The notes: generated by a model not told the origin, from the letters alone. Counted from the stretch's first letter, positions 45,660 to 57,138 are shown. The stretch: 64,000 bases of DNA from Enterococcus rotai (GCF_001465345.1 NZ_CP013655.1:2521287-2585286), one strand, 5' to 3'. Numbers and translations are program-made.

Positions 45660-47276
45660 GTGATGGAAAAAGTGCAGCGGTTTGGAGGAGCCATGTTTAC
45701 CCCAGTGTTACTATTTTCATTTTCAGGAATTATGGTAGCGCTTGCGATTATCTTTAAAAATCCGATGATCGTTGGGAGTATTGCCAATGAAGGAACAGTT
45801 TGGTATGGGATTTGGTCTGTTTTGGAAAGTGGGGCCTGGACAGTCTTTAATCAAATGGAATTATTATTTGTGATCGGGTTGCCAATTGGCTTAGCTAAAA
45901 AAGCGAATGCTCGAGCGGCAATGGAAGCTTTTGTCATCTATCTGACCTGTAATTATTTTATCAGCAGTATGTTGGAGTATTTTGGTTCATTCTTTGGTGT
46001 TGACTTTACCCAAGAAGTTGGCGGTGATAGTGGCATGAAGTTGATTGCAGGCATCAAAACATTGGATACAGGAATTATTGGGGCAATTTTTATTTCAGCA
46101 ATCGTGGTTTGGTTGCATAATCGCTATTTTGACACAAAATTACCAGATTTTTTAGGGATTTTCCAAGGATCTTCTTTGATCGCAATTTTAGGCTTTTTCG
46201 CCATGTTGCCTATAGCCTTTTTAATTTGTCTGATTTGGCCGAAAATTCAAATGGGTATTGGTTCAATGCAAACATTTTTAGCAAGTGCTGGTACTTTTGG
46301 TGTTTGGTTGTATACGTTTTTAGAAAGAATTTTGATTCCTACAGGGTTACATCATTTTATCTATACACCGTTCGTCTTTGGACCAGCAGTGGTTGAAAAT
46401 GGGATCACGAAATATTGGATGGCCCATTTAAATGAATATGCGCAAACAACAACACCAATCAAACAGCTATTCCCACAAGGTGGTTTTGCTTTACATGGCA
46501 ACTCAAAAATCTTTGCCTCACCTGGGATTGCGGCAGCATTTTATTTCACAGCTAAACCTGATAAACGGAAAAAAGTCTTAGCGATTTTAATTCCGGTTAC
46601 CTTAACAGCTGTTTTAGCGGGAATCACGGAACCGTTAGAGTTTACCTTCCTATTTGTAGCGCCACCATTGTTTGTGCTACATGCGGTGTTAGCAGCAACA
46701 ATGGCTGCGACGATGTATTTCTTTGGTGTTGTAGGTGATATGGGTGGTGGTTTCATCGACTTATTGGCAAAAAATTGGATTCCACTATTTGCGAATCACA
46801 AAGGGATGATTTTCACTCAGCTACTGATTGGCTTGTCCTTTACACTGATTTATTTCGTTGTCTTTCGGGCATTGATCTTGAAGTTTAATTTTGCCACACC
46901 AGGAAGAGAAGCAGAAGATCAAGAAGTGAAACTATATAGTAAGAAAGAGTACAAAGAAGCGAAAAAAACAGGTGCTCTAGGTGACATGTCCATTGCTGGC
47001 ACGAATCAATATACAGAACAAGCTGCTGTTTATTTAGAGGCGTTTGGTGGGAGTGATAATATCGAAAAAGTGAATAATTGTGCTACCCGTTTGAGGATTA
47101 CAGTAAAAGACGCAGGGATCGTTTTACCCGATGGTGCCTTTAAAGAAGGTGGAGCCCATGGAGTGGTTCGTAATGGTACGGCTTTTCAAGTCATTGTCGG
47201 CTTAGATGTTCCTCAGGTGAGAGAGCAATTTGAAAATTTATTAGCATTAGGCAATCAAAACAAACTAAATGAATAG
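45660..47276 (+). CDS. PTS alpha-glucoside transporter, IICB
   Basis: The 538-residue protein combines the EIIC membrane domain (residues about 1-410, ten or so helices, with GFALHGNSKIFASPGIAAAF and GITEPLEFTFLF) and the EIIB domain (about 450-538) with the phosphorylated Cys474 in NNCATRLRITVKD. This is the glucose/alpha-glucoside superfamily, and the layout suggests MalP/AglA-type maltose, isomaltose or trehalose transport. No EIIA domain is fused, so a separate one is needed. The start is GTG 45660 or ATG 45663, both after AAGAAGGTG. The GH4 gene follows after 21 bases, suggesting one operon. Confidence 0.9.
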   Translation: MMEKVQRFGGAMFTPVLLFSFSGIMVALAIIFKNPMIVGSIANEGTVWYGIWSVLESGAWTVFNQMELLFVIGLPIGLAKKANARAAMEAFVIYLTCNYFISSMLEYFGSFFGVDFTQEVGGDSGMKLIAGIKTLDTGIIGAIFISAIVVWLHNRYFDTKLPDFLGIFQGSSLIAILGFFAMLPIAFLICLIWPKIQMGIGSMQTFLASAGTFGVWLYTFLERILIPTGLHHFIYTPFVFGPAVVENGITKYWMAHLNEYAQTTTPIKQLFPQGGFALHGNSKIFASPGIAAAFYFTAKPDKRKKVLAILIPVTLTAVLAGITEPLEFTFLFVAPPLFVLHAVLAATMAATMYFFGVVGDMGGGFIDLLAKNWIPLFANHKGMIFTQLLIGLSFTLIYFVVFRALILKFNFATPGREAEDQEVKLYSKKEYKEAKKTGALGDMSIAGTNQYTEQAAVYLEAFGGSDNIEKVNNCATRLRITVKDAGIVLPDGAFKEGGAHGVVRNGTAFQVIVGLDVPQVREQFENLLALGNQNKLNE

Positions 47277-47294
47277 AATGAAGGAGCTGGATAA

Positions 47295-48629
<1,335 letters not shown>

Positions 48630-48636
48630 CAATCGA

Positions 48637-48704
48637 TTAGTATCGTTTTCCTTAGAAAATTCCCTTAGTATCGTTTTGTTTTTTCATCCTTTATACTAAG
48701 GGAA
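48637..48704 (+). promoter_or_regulatory. direct and inverted repeats over the regulator promoter
   Basis: TTAGTATCGTTTT occurs at 48637-48649 and again at 48665-48677. A perfect 12-base inverted repeat, TTCCCTTAGTAT (48660-48671) and ATACTAAGGGAA (48693-48704), encloses a TATACT -10 box (48692-48697). No T-run follows on the coding side, so this reads as an operator rather than a terminator. The neighbouring RpiR regulator is the obvious candidate to bind it. Confidence 0.6.
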
Positions 48705-48731
48705 GAGAACTAAGGAAAAGAGGGATCAGGT

Positions 48732-49505
48732 ATGAATTTAGAAACATTGATGCAAAAACATCAAAAAAGTTTAAGTGAGCTAGATTGGGCTATTTTAGGG
48801 TATATTTTAGAAAATGAGCAACAGGTTATGCAGCTTAGTATTGTTGAATTAGGAGAAAAAGTCCACAGTTCCAAATCATCTATTTTACGTTTGACTAAAA
48901 AATTAGGTTTTTCTGGTTATTCAGAGTTTAAGTACTTTATGCGGCAATCGAAACAAAACAACATTGGGACGACAGACACGGATTTGATCGATTTGCAGAC
49001 CAAAGATATCGAAAATACAGTTAAACTAGCACAACAGACAGATTTTACTTCTTTGAGCAAAGCAATTCAACAAGCAAACACTGTCTATTGCTATGCAACG
49101 GGTTACTCCCAACGAAAAGTGGTCGAAGAATTTTCTAAGATGCTGATGATTTGTGACAAACGTTCGATCATTATTCCTGTTAAAACCGAACTTGATATTA
49201 GTATGTCAATGATTACGAAAGAAGATATTGTTTTGTTTGTATCGTTAAGTGGGGAAACAGATGACGTCAAAGAGAATATTCTTTCATTAAATGCGAGAAA
49301 CATTCCAATAGCGGCAATCACAGCTTTTTCCCATAATTTTTTTGCCGAACACGCTCAATATGCCTATTTTTATTACTCAACTCCCTTTACTGTTTCTGGA
49401 AAAGAGCATATTGCCCAGTCCTTAGTTGGTTTAAGTGTGTTGGTTGATTTGATTTATAGAAAATATGTGACATTTTTGAATAAACAATTTGAGGAGGAAA
49501 CCTGA
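48732..49505 (+). CDS. MurR/RpiR family transcriptional regulator
   Basis: The 257-residue protein has an N-terminal helix-turn-helix of the RpiR type (IVELGEKVHSSKSSILRLTKKLGFSGYSEF region 37-66) and a C-terminal SIS sugar-phosphate binding domain (about 90-245, YCYATGYSQRKVVEEF and FVSLSGETDDV). It should sense a phosphorylated sugar, perhaps the product of the PTS/GH4 genes just upstream. AAAAGAGGGATCAGG precedes the ATG. Its stop overlaps the next ATG. Confidence 0.9.
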   Translation: MNLETLMQKHQKSLSELDWAILGYILENEQQVMQLSIVELGEKVHSSKSSILRLTKKLGFSGYSEFKYFMRQSKQNNIGTTDTDLIDLQTKDIENTVKLAQQTDFTSLSKAIQQANTVYCYATGYSQRKVVEEFSKMLMICDKRSIIIPVKTELDISMSMITKEDIVLFVSLSGETDDVKENILSLNARNIPIAAITAFSHNFFAEHAQYAYFYYSTPFTVSGKEHIAQSLVGLSVLVDLIYRKYVTFLNKQFEEET

Positions 49506-49954
49506 TGGCAATCTTTTTGCATCCAACTAAAATGAAGCGAGTATTATTTGGCTATTGGTTAATGATTCCACTAGTGTTTGGTCTTTACATCTCGATTTTA
49601 GCAGCAGTCAAAAATGTTTCAGTGTCTAGCGTTTTTACAAGTATTCCTAGTTTGACTTTAACAAGCATTGTGGTTTTTTTACTTTTTTTTCAACTATTTG
49701 GGTTATTCATAGTTGGAAACACAAGTGATTGTCGTCACTCTTTGTTAGGGGGCTATTTAAAATTCAGTATGGTTCAGCAATTATTTTCATTGAATATCCC
49801 AGGATTGATTTTGTGTCTATTTGTTTATCGAAGTCTCCTAGATGCAAAAGAGAAAGTGAGCGTGTCAAAACAAGTTCAATGGGCAGTTTATATGTTGATG
49901 GGGTTTATCGGTTTCATTACTATTTTACTCGTTTGGATTCGGTTATCATTATAA
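49505..49954 (+). CDS. small four-helix membrane protein, coupled to the regulator
   Basis: The 149-residue product has four hydrophobic segments: WLMIPLVFGLYISILAAV (about 17-35), LTSIVVFLLFFQLFGLFIV (about 52-70), FSLNIPGLILCLFVY and VYMLMGFIGFITILLVWI. No family was recognised. TGATG overlap places its ATG on the stop of the RpiR gene, and GAGGAGG precedes it, so translation is coupled. Linkage to a sugar regulator suggests a membrane role in the same response, but no motif supports a function. A terminator follows. Confidence 0.6.
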   Translation: MAIFLHPTKMKRVLFGYWLMIPLVFGLYISILAAVKNVSVSSVFTSIPSLTLTSIVVFLLFFQLFGLFIVGNTSDCRHSLLGGYLKFSMVQQLFSLNIPGLILCLFVYRSLLDAKEKVSVSKQVQWAVYMLMGFIGFITILLVWIRLSL

Positions 49955-49959
49955 TGTTA

Positions 49960-50002
49960 CAAAGAGTGGAGTTAGTTGAATCAACTGTTTCACTCTTTTT
50001 TT
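49960..50002 (+). terminator. terminator of the sugar regulator transcript
   Basis: AAAGAGTG (49961-49968) pairs with CACTCTTT (49991-49998), with an inner AGTTGA/TCAACT pairing, followed by Ts. Confidence 0.85.
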
Positions 50003-50168
50003 GGACAAAAAGCAGCAAGTGTCTACAGTTTTGTGAAAGTCTGGACAAAAGTTTTCTGAAAAAGTCAATTTTAGTAGAAAAGTACTAAAAAGTCTGCTAA
50101 AATGTAACTGTTGGTTAAGGATGTCCTTAACAAATAAAGTTTTTTTAAAACTTAGGAGGAATTTTATT

Positions 50169-51035
50169 ATGCCATTAGTATCAGGAACAGAATTTCTTAA
50201 AGCAGCTCGCAAAGGCGGCTACGGTGTCGGAGGATTCAACACAAACAACCTAGAATGGACAAAAGCGATTCTTGAAGCTGCAGAAGCTAAAAAAGCGCCA
50301 GTTTTGATCCAAACTTCTATGGGTGCGGCTAAATACATGGGCGGATACCAAGTATGTTACGATTTAGTAAAAGACTTGATCGATTCAATGGGCATTACTG
50401 TACCAGTAGCGCTTCATTTAGATCACGGTGAATACAAAGATGCATTAGAATGTATCGAAATTGGCTACACTTCTGTTATGTTTGACGGATCTCACTTACC
50501 ATTTGAAGAAAACATCGAAAAAGCAAAAGATGTTGTTGCCAAAGCACACGCTAAAGGTGTTTCTGTAGAATGTGAAGTTGGTTCAATCGGCGGCGAAGAA
50601 GACGGAATCATTGGTTCTGGCGAATTAGCTGACGTTCAAGAATGTGTACAAATGGTTGCTACAGGTATTGATTACCTAGCATGCGGAATCGGTAATATAC
50701 ACGGTTCATACCCAGATAACTGGACTGGTTTAGCATTTGACCATTTACAAGAAATCGCTGACGCTGTTGGTGATATTCCATTAGTATTACACGGTGGATC
50801 AGGTATTCCTTTAGAACAAGTTCAAAAAGCAATCTCAATGGGCGTTTCTAAAATCAACGTTAACACTGAGTGTCAAGAAGTATTTGCAGCTGCAACTCGT
50901 AAATACATCGAAGAAGGCAAAGATCTTGAAGGTAAAGGATTTGACCCTCGTAAATTATTAGCACCAGGAACAAAAGCTGTTACTGAATTAGTTGAACAAC
51001 GTATCGAATGGTTCGGTTCTGCTAACAAAGCATAA
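50169..51035 (+). CDS. fba: class II fructose-bisphosphate aldolase
   Basis: The 288-residue zinc-dependent aldolase splits fructose 1,6-bisphosphate in glycolysis. It has the Zn ligands in LHLDHGEYKDAL, CEVGSIGGEEDG, ACGIGNIHG and LHGGSGIP. The codon use is strongly biased (many AAA, GAA, GGT, CCA), as expected for a highly expressed gene. ATG 50169 sits after AGGAGG; 16 codons of open frame upstream are not used. An extended -10 (TGC-TAAAAT, near 50098) is upstream. The order fba-murA-rho is conserved in Firmicutes. Confidence 0.96.
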   Translation: MPLVSGTEFLKAARKGGYGVGGFNTNNLEWTKAILEAAEAKKAPVLIQTSMGAAKYMGGYQVCYDLVKDLIDSMGITVPVALHLDHGEYKDALECIEIGYTSVMFDGSHLPFEENIEKAKDVVAKAHAKGVSVECEVGSIGGEEDGIIGSGELADVQECVQMVATGIDYLACGIGNIHGSYPDNWTGLAFDHLQEIADAVGDIPLVLHGGSGIPLEQVQKAISMGVSKINVNTECQEVFAAATRKYIEEGKDLEGKGFDPRKLLAPGTKAVTELVEQRIEWFGSANKA

Positions 51036-51057
51036 TTTAGTTCTAGACTAGTAAAAA

Positions 51058-51174
51058 AGAGGCCGAGATAAAAGCGTTTAGCTCCGAGAAATAAGCTGCT
51101 TTTTTCTCGCCGTTTATTCGGATTTAGAGAGTGAAACAAAACTGATCTTTAGTTTTGTCCGCTCTCTTTTTTTG
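51058..51174. repeat. tandem-hairpin element, copy 1, ending in the fba terminator
   Basis: A first imperfect stem (GGCCGAGATAAAAGC with GCTGCTTTTTTCTCGCC) is joined by the linker CGCCGTTTATTCGGATTTAG to a second stem, AGAGAGTGAAACAAAACT with AGTTTTGTCCGCTCTCT (51126-51167), which ends in seven Ts and acts as a terminator. Copy 2 at 62.04 kb has the same plan and almost the same linker. Confidence 0.65.
51126..51174 (+). terminator. terminator of fba
   Basis: The stem AGAGAGTGAAACAAAACT/AGTTTTGTCCGCTCTCT with loop GATCTTT is followed by TTTTTTTG. Confidence 0.85.
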
Positions 51175-51382
51175 TTTTAAGATTTTTGTTGCTCAGCGAT
51201 TTTTATAGGCAAGTTTCCTTTTATTTACCGCTAAAATGATATAAAAGCAAATAAAAGATGAAAAACAAGCAAAAGCGAATGGCTGTTGGCTTTTTTATTG
51301 TTCCTTAATATGTTAGAATAGTTTGGGTATATTACAAAAAAAATAAAACTTTTTGTTTTACATAGATAGGTGAGAATAATAA

Positions 51383-52663
51383 ATGAAAAAAATCGTAATC
51401 AATGGTAATCGTCCATTAACAGGAGAAGTATCTATCAGCGGAGCAAAAAACAGTGCAGTAGCATTGATCCCCGCAGCGATCTTAGCTGATTCACCAGTAA
51501 CATTAGATGGTGTACCTGATATTCAAGATGTTCATTCATTAATTGAAATTTTAGAAATCATGGGTGCTAAAACAACCTTTACTGACAATACACTCGTTAT
51601 CGATCCAACCGAAATCGTTTCTGTTCCAATGCCAAAAGGCAAAATCAATAGCTTACGTGCTTCATATTACTTTATGGGATCATTATTAGGAAAGTTTGGT
51701 GAAGGGGTTGTTGGCTTACCTGGTGGCTGTTATTTAGGGCCTCGTCCAATTGATCTTCATATCAAAGGCTTTGAAGCTCTTGGTGCAAAAGTAACGAATG
51801 AACATGGTGCGATGTACTTAAGATCTGAAGAGGGACTTCAGGGAACAAGAATTTTCATGGATATGGTTTCAATTGGCGCAACAATCAATGTGATGCTAGC
51901 AGCTGTTAAGGCAGAGGGCAAAACGATCATTGAAAATGCTGCTCGTGAACCAGAAATCATCGATGTTGCAACGTTGTTAAATAATATGGGTGCCAATATC
52001 CGTGGTGCTGGAACCGATATTATCCGTATCGAAGGTGTTGAGACGCTACATGGCTGCCGCCATTCAATTATTCCAGATCGTATCGAAGCGGGGACTTATT
52101 TAGCTCTTGCTGCGGCAATGGGTGAAGGCGTAAAAGTCCGGAATGTCATCTATGAACATCTAGAAAGTTTTATTGCTAAATTACAAGAAATGGGCGTTAA
52201 GATGACGATCGAAGAAGATATGATCGAAGTTCATCCATCTCATGATTTGAAAATGACAACCGTTAAAACCTATCCTTATCCAGGTTTTGCAACAGATTTA
52301 CAACAACCGATCACACCTTTGATGATGAAAGCTAAAGGGACTGGTGAAGTGATTGATAGTATCTATGCACAACGAACAAAACATATTCCTGAACTTGTGC
52401 GGATGGGTGCAGATGCGTCGATCGAAGGTAATATGATCGTCATCAATGGACCAACGCAGCTCCATGGTGCCGAAGTAGTAGCTTCAGATCTTAGAGCAGG
52501 TGCTTGTTTAGTGATTGCTGGCTTGATGGCTACAGGGACTACAACAATTTATAATGTAGAATACATTTTACGTGGTTATGACCACATTATTGAAAAATTA
52601 ACGGCGCTTGGTGCAGATATTCAAATGATCGAAACAGAAGAAGAAATCGAGGTGGCTAAATGA
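51383..52663 (+). CDS. murA2: UDP-N-acetylglucosamine 1-carboxyvinyltransferase, MurA2/MurZ type
   Basis: The 426-residue enzyme adds enolpyruvate to UDP-GlcNAc in the first committed step of peptidoglycan synthesis. Markers are [17 protein letters not shown] at the front, the fosfomycin-target loop [13 protein letters not shown] (Cys at about 117), [11 protein letters not shown] and [15 protein letters not shown]. Low-GC Gram-positives carry two copies. The copy next to rho is normally MurZ/MurA2, which is the basis for the symbol. GGTGAGAA precedes the ATG. Its stop overlaps rho by ATGA. Confidence 0.92.
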   Translation: MKKIVINGNRPLTGEVSISGAKNSAVALIPAAILADSPVTLDGVPDIQDVHSLIEILEIMGAKTTFTDNTLVIDPTEIVSVPMPKGKINSLRASYYFMGSLLGKFGEGVVGLPGGCYLGPRPIDLHIKGFEALGAKVTNEHGAMYLRSEEGLQGTRIFMDMVSIGATINVMLAAVKAEGKTIIENAAREPEIIDVATLLNNMGANIRGAGTDIIRIEGVETLHGCRHSIIPDRIEAGTYLALAAAMGEGVKVRNVIYEHLESFIAKLQEMGVKMTIEEDMIEVHPSHDLKMTTVKTYPYPGFATDLQQPITPLMMKAKGTGEVIDSIYAQRTKHIPELVRMGADASIEGNMIVINGPTQLHGAEVVASDLRAGACLVIAGLMATGTTTIYNVEYILRGYDHIIEKLTALGADIQMIETEEEIEVAK

Positions 52664-53952
52664 GTGACTATTTAACGATGGCGGAGCTTGAAAATAGTAC
52701 ATTGAAAGATATCTATTCTTATGCTAAAGAATTCAAGATCCCTTATTATAGTCAAATGAATAAAAAAGAACTCTCTCTAGCTGTTATTCGCGCACAAGCG
52801 GAGAAACAAGGATTTTTCTTCATGGAAGGAATCCTTGATATTGTTTCTCAGGATGGCTATGGTTTTTTACGACCAATCAATTACGGACCGAGTGCAGAAG
52901 ATATCTATATCTCATCTTCTCAAATTCGTCGTTTTGGTTTACGTAATGGTGATAAAGTTGCTGGAAAAGCAAGACCACCAAAAGAATCAGAACGTTATTA
53001 TGGCTTGATGCATGTTGAAAGCGTCAATGGGAAAGACCCAGAAGAAGCCAAAGAACGCCCACATTTTCCAGCCTTAACACCGCTTTACCCCGAAAAACAA
53101 ATCAAATTAGAAACAACTCCTGGTAGATTATCAACACGTATGATCGATATTTTTTCTCCTGTTGGGTTTGGCCAACGTGGTTTGATCGTAGCACCACCTA
53201 AAGCAGGGAAGACAAGTGTCTTGAAAGAAATTGCCAATGGTATTTCAGAAAATTATCCTGATGTAGAATTGATCCTTCTTTTGATCGATGAACGACCAGA
53301 AGAAGTGACAGATTTAGAACGTAGCGTAAATGGTGACGTGGTTTCTTCAACTTTTGATCAGCAACCACAAAATCATACACGCGTTTCCGAATTGGTTTTA
53401 GAACGAGCGATGCGTTTGGTTGAAGACAAACGCGATGTGGTGATTTTGATGGATAGTATTACGCGTTTAGCGCGTGCGTATAACTTAGTGATCCCAGCGA
53501 GTGGACGTACACTTAGCGGCGGAATCGATCCAGCAGCGTTTTACAAACCAAAACGTTTCTTCGGTGCTGCTAGAAATATCGAAGAGGGCGGCAGTTTAAC
53601 GATTCTTGCTACAGCTTTAGTGGATACAGGAAGTCGTATGGATGATGTCATTTTCGAAGAATTTAAAGGAACCGGTAATATGGAGTTGCACTTGTCTCGT
53701 GACTTAGCAGATCGTCGTATTTTCCCTGCAATCGACATCAAAAAATCAGGTACACGCAAAGAAGATTTATTGATGTCCGCTGAACAGTTAGAAGAAACAT
53801 GGAAATTACGCAACCATATGACGGGGGATTCTTTAGAATATACCGAGCAATTCGTTAAATTCTTACGCAAAACAAAAAACAACCAGAAATTCTTTGAAGA
53901 GTTTCATGATGTTTCCTTTGGGAGACAAGCCAAAAAAAATACTAAAAGATAA
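52660..53952 (+). CDS. rho: transcription termination factor Rho
   Basis: The 430-residue hexameric RNA helicase ends transcription of untranslated RNA. It has an N-terminal SAP-like/OB-fold RNA-binding region ([38 protein letters not shown]), Walker [13 protein letters not shown] (about residue 180) and the conserved [11 protein letters not shown], with the Q-loop/R-loop segments [20 protein letters not shown]. Length is typical for Firmicutes. Translation is coupled to murA2 by ATGA. Confidence 0.97.
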   Translation: MSDYLTMAELENSTLKDIYSYAKEFKIPYYSQMNKKELSLAVIRAQAEKQGFFFMEGILDIVSQDGYGFLRPINYGPSAEDIYISSSQIRRFGLRNGDKVAGKARPPKESERYYGLMHVESVNGKDPEEAKERPHFPALTPLYPEKQIKLETTPGRLSTRMIDIFSPVGFGQRGLIVAPPKAGKTSVLKEIANGISENYPDVELILLLIDERPEEVTDLERSVNGDVVSSTFDQQPQNHTRVSELVLERAMRLVEDKRDVVILMDSITRLARAYNLVIPASGRTLSGGIDPAAFYKPKRFFGAARNIEEGGSLTILATALVDTGSRMDDVIFEEFKGTGNMELHLSRDLADRRIFPAIDIKKSGTRKEDLLMSAEQLEETWKLRNHMTGDSLEYTEQFVKFLRKTKNNQKFFEEFHDVSFGRQAKKNTKR

Positions 53953-53981
53953 TTGCAACCATAAACGAATCATGCTATTAT
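53953..53981 (+). promoter_or_regulatory. promoter of rpmE2
   Basis: TTGCAA (53953-53958) and TATTAT (53976-53981) are 17 bases apart, with TGC before the -10. It begins straight after the rho stop. Confidence 0.65.
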
Positions 53982-54050
53982 AGTACTGTTGTATATCGAC
54001 AAATAAACTCTGATACAGCAAATGGATCAGGGCAAAGGAGCGAAAAGACT

Positions 54051-54320
54051 ATGAAACAAGATATCCATCCAGAATATCACCCAGTAATTTTTATGGATTC
54101 AACTACAGGCTTTAAGTTTTTATCAGGTTCTACTAAGCACTCTGATGAAACAGCTGAGTGGGAAGACGGAAACACTTATCCAGTAATCCGTGTCGAAGTT
54201 ACATCTGACTCTCATCCATTCTATACTGGACGTCAAAAATTTACACAAGCAGACGGACGTGTGGACCGTTTCAACAAAAAGTATGGTATCAAAGATGCCA
54301 ACGCCAACCCAGAAGGTTAA
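54051..54320 (+). CDS. rpmE2: 50S ribosomal protein L31 type B
   Basis: The 89-residue protein is the zinc-free type B L31. It begins [20 protein letters not shown] and has [21 protein letters not shown], but no CxxC pairs. Type B forms are used when zinc is scarce, or constitutively in many Lactobacillales. AAAGGAG precedes the ATG. It is a single gene with its own promoter and terminator, following rho as in many enterococci. Confidence 0.95.
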   Translation: MKQDIHPEYHPVIFMDSTTGFKFLSGSTKHSDETAEWEDGNTYPVIRVEVTSDSHPFYTGRQKFTQADGRVDRFNKKYGIKDANANPEG

Positions 54321-54338
54321 TTCAAACAGCAATGTTGA

Positions 54339-54377
54339 TAAGACTCAACTCATTTATGAGTGGGGTCTTATTTTTTT
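54339..54377 (+). terminator. terminator of rpmE2
   Basis: TAAGACTCAACTCA pairs with TGAGTGGGGTCTTA with one mismatch and is followed by seven Ts. Confidence 0.85.
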
Positions 54378-54507
54378 GCTAGGTGAAAAAAATAGAAAGA
54401 ATCAAATGCTGGTTTTTTTCTTAAGGTAAGGGGTTTTTATTATGAATTCTTCTTCTAGTTTTGTACACTTTAATAAAGTATGGACTAATTATTGAGGAGG
54501 AGTCTTT

Positions 54508-57138
54508 ATGACATGGTACAAAATGACAACTGAGCAAGTACTAACAGCTTTAGAATCTGGGCGTAATGGACTCGACAAGGCACTAAGAAAGGTGAAGCAA
54601 GAAGAAGGAAGCAATACTCTTTCTAAAGAAAAAGAGGCAAGTAAACTGCAAAAGTTCCTCCATCATTTTCATGATTTACTGATCTATGTATTGCTAGTAT
54701 CAGCTGTATTAAAAGGAATCAGCGGTGATTTTATTGATATGACGATTATTTTATTAGTAGTTATCATCAATGCAGTTATCGGCTATGTACAAGAAGCAAA
54801 AGCGACTGACTCTTTGGATAGCCTGACCTCTATGATGAGTTCGGAAGCGGTTATTTTAGTAGATGGAGAAAAAGAAACAGTGAAGGCTGAATCTTTAGTG
54901 GCTGGAGATATTGTTTATTTAAGTCCTGGTGATATCGTCCCAGCGGACCTACGTGTGATCGAAGCCTATAATCTAGTGATCGATGAAGCCATTTTGACAG
55001 GTGAATCAACTCCAGTTGAGAAAAATAATCACACGCTTGAAGAAGATGCTGATTTGGGTGATCATGTAAATATGGCCTATTCCGGCACATTAGTCAATAG
55101 TGGAACAGGTAAAGGAATCGTTGTTCAAATCGGTGACCAAACTGAGATTGGTAAGATCAATCAACATTTGAAAAGCGTAGGCAGCAATGAAACGCCATTG
55201 ATCAGAAAAATGAAACAATTAAATAAACAAATTTTTCTGTTTTTAATGGGCTTAATTCTTTTTCTTGTCTTGTTTAGTTTATTTTTCCGTGACTTATCGG
55301 CAAGTGAATTGCTATCTTCCATGATTGCTTTAGCTGTTTCGGCGGTGCCAGAAGGGTTGCCAGCTGTTTTATCAATTATTTTATCTGTTGGTGTCACACG
55401 AATGGCACGCCAGCATGCGATTATCAAGAAAATGCCAGCAGTAGAAACATTAGGTAGCATGGGGGTTATCTGTTCTGATAAAACAGGAACGCTAACTAAA
55501 AATGAAATGGCAGTTGTGGCACTCGTTACCGCGAAAGAAACAATTGATACGACTTTAGAAGAAGTAGAAGCAGCTTCTATTCGGCAGGTGGAACAAGATG
55601 AGTCTGTTAGAAAAATGGCAGAAATCGCTTCTTATTGTAACGATACCAAAATCACCTATAAAAACGGTGTAAGAGAAGTGATTGGTAATCCGACAGAAGG
55701 TGCTTTGCTAGACTGGGCTAATCATACTGCTCTTGTTGAAGAAGAACACGATATTAGCAAAATCCCATTCGATTCATCATACAAGTACATGGCGACACTA
55801 GTCGAGATTCAAGATAAACGTTATATTTATTTGAAAGGTGCACCAGATGTTCTATTGAATATGGTTGATTTTCAGTTAGTTGATAAAAGAACCGAAACGT
55901 TTGAAGAAGAATATTGGCAGCAAAAAATTAGTCAACAAGCTACCAAAGGACAGCGAATATTAGCTGCAGCTTTTAAAGAAGTAACAGAAGCTCAAACGAC
56001 ACTTGCTCACGAAGATCTACACAGTGGGATGATCCTTGCTGGTTTGTTTGGAATCATCGATCCACCGAAAAAAGAAGCAATTGAAGCAGTTCGTATCAGT
56101 CGTAAAGCAGGTATTTCAGTAAAAATGATTACAGGCGATCACAAAGATACTGCAGTTGCCATAGCCAAAGAAATTGGTCTTGAAAACTACCAAAATGCTT
56201 TAGTAGGTAAAGACATAGAGCAACTTAGTGATGATGAACTTGCAAATGTTGTCTTAACGAATGATGTATATGCGAGAACAACACCAGAGCATAAACTACG
56301 TTTAGTTAATGCCATTCAACGTAATGGACAGATTGTCGGGATGACTGGAGATGGCGTCAATGACGCTCCAGCTCTTAAACAAGCAGATATTGGTATCGCT
56401 ATGGGAATCAAAGGAACAGAGGTAACGAAAGATGCGGCTGATATGGTTTTAGCAGATGATAACTTCGCAACGATCACTGTTGCGATTAAAGAAGGTCGAC
56501 GCGTTTACGAGAATTTGAAAAAAACAATTTATTTTTCTTTACCAACAGCTTTTGCGCAAGGTTTGTTAGTAGTTGTTTCCTTGTTATTAGATAGACCACT
56601 ACCGTTGACCTCTGTCCAAATTTTATGGCTGAATATGGTGACTACGATCACGTTGTCCTTTGCTTTAGGGTTTGAACCGTTAGCAAAAAATGCCATGAAT
56701 CAGCCACCTCGTGATCCAAAGGAAAATATTTTAGATCGATATGCTGTTTTTCGCATCGTTTACGTCTCACTTTTATTAGCTGCTTTAGGCTTTTTAGTCA
56801 ATGGATTTTTAGAAGGTAGCCATGCATCTGAAGCAGTTATGCAGACGACATTGATTACTACAATCGTGTTTGGCCAAGTTTTCTATATGATTAATTGTCG
56901 GGAAATTTATCGATTTTCGATCAATAAAAGTATATTGGCAAATAAAGTGTTGTGGTTGTCCTTACTAATTCTAGTCATTTTGCAAGCTTTATTGATCTAT
57001 ACACCGATCATGCATCTGGCGCTCGGGACAGCAACGATCGGTTGGCCGTATATAAAATTAGCCTTACTTTCTGGAGTTATTGTGTTTATAGTTGTTGAGC
57101 TTGAAAAATTGATTACACGAAAATTAAAAAAATCATAG
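54508..57138 (+). CDS. P-type calcium-transporting ATPase
   Basis: The 876-residue P2A-type pump has the actuator TGES, the phosphorylation motif CSDKTGTLTKNEM, and the hinge TGDGVNDAPALKQADIGIAMG. The fourth-helix motif VPEGLPA matches calcium pumps of the PacL/LMCA1 kind. Ten helices are expected. The start follows AGGAGGAG. It probably exports calcium or manganese; the ion is inferred from the motif. Its transcript is followed by a 19-bp hairpin. Confidence 0.9.
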   Translation: MTWYKMTTEQVLTALESGRNGLDKALRKVKQEEGSNTLSKEKEASKLQKFLHHFHDLLIYVLLVSAVLKGISGDFIDMTIILLVVIINAVIGYVQEAKATDSLDSLTSMMSSEAVILVDGEKETVKAESLVAGDIVYLSPGDIVPADLRVIEAYNLVIDEAILTGESTPVEKNNHTLEEDADLGDHVNMAYSGTLVNSGTGKGIVVQIGDQTEIGKINQHLKSVGSNETPLIRKMKQLNKQIFLFLMGLILFLVLFSLFFRDLSASELLSSMIALAVSAVPEGLPAVLSIILSVGVTRMARQHAIIKKMPAVETLGSMGVICSDKTGTLTKNEMAVVALVTAKETIDTTLEEVEAASIRQVEQDESVRKMAEIASYCNDTKITYKNGVREVIGNPTEGALLDWANHTALVEEEHDISKIPFDSSYKYMATLVEIQDKRYIYLKGAPDVLLNMVDFQLVDKRTETFEEEYWQQKISQQATKGQRILAAAFKEVTEAQTTLAHEDLHSGMILAGLFGIIDPPKKEAIEAVRISRKAGISVKMITGDHKDTAVAIAKEIGLENYQNALVGKDIEQLSDDELANVVLTNDVYARTTPEHKLRLVNAIQRNGQIVGMTGDGVNDAPALKQADIGIAMGIKGTEVTKDAADMVLADDNFATITVAIKEGRRVYENLKKTIYFSLPTAFAQGLLVVVSLLLDRPLPLTSVQILWLNMVTTITLSFALGFEPLAKNAMNQPPRDPKENILDRYAVFRIVYVSLLLAALGFLVNGFLEGSHASEAVMQTTLITTIVFGQVFYMINCREIYRFSINKSILANKVLWLSLLILVILQALLIYTPIMHLALGTATIGWPYIKLALLSGVIVFIVVELEKLITRKLKKS

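Noticed and set aside
53541-53882. 113-codon antisense frame inside rho
   Set aside because: It is a shadow of a highly conserved coding region, without a ribosome site; the same holds for other antisense frames within genes.
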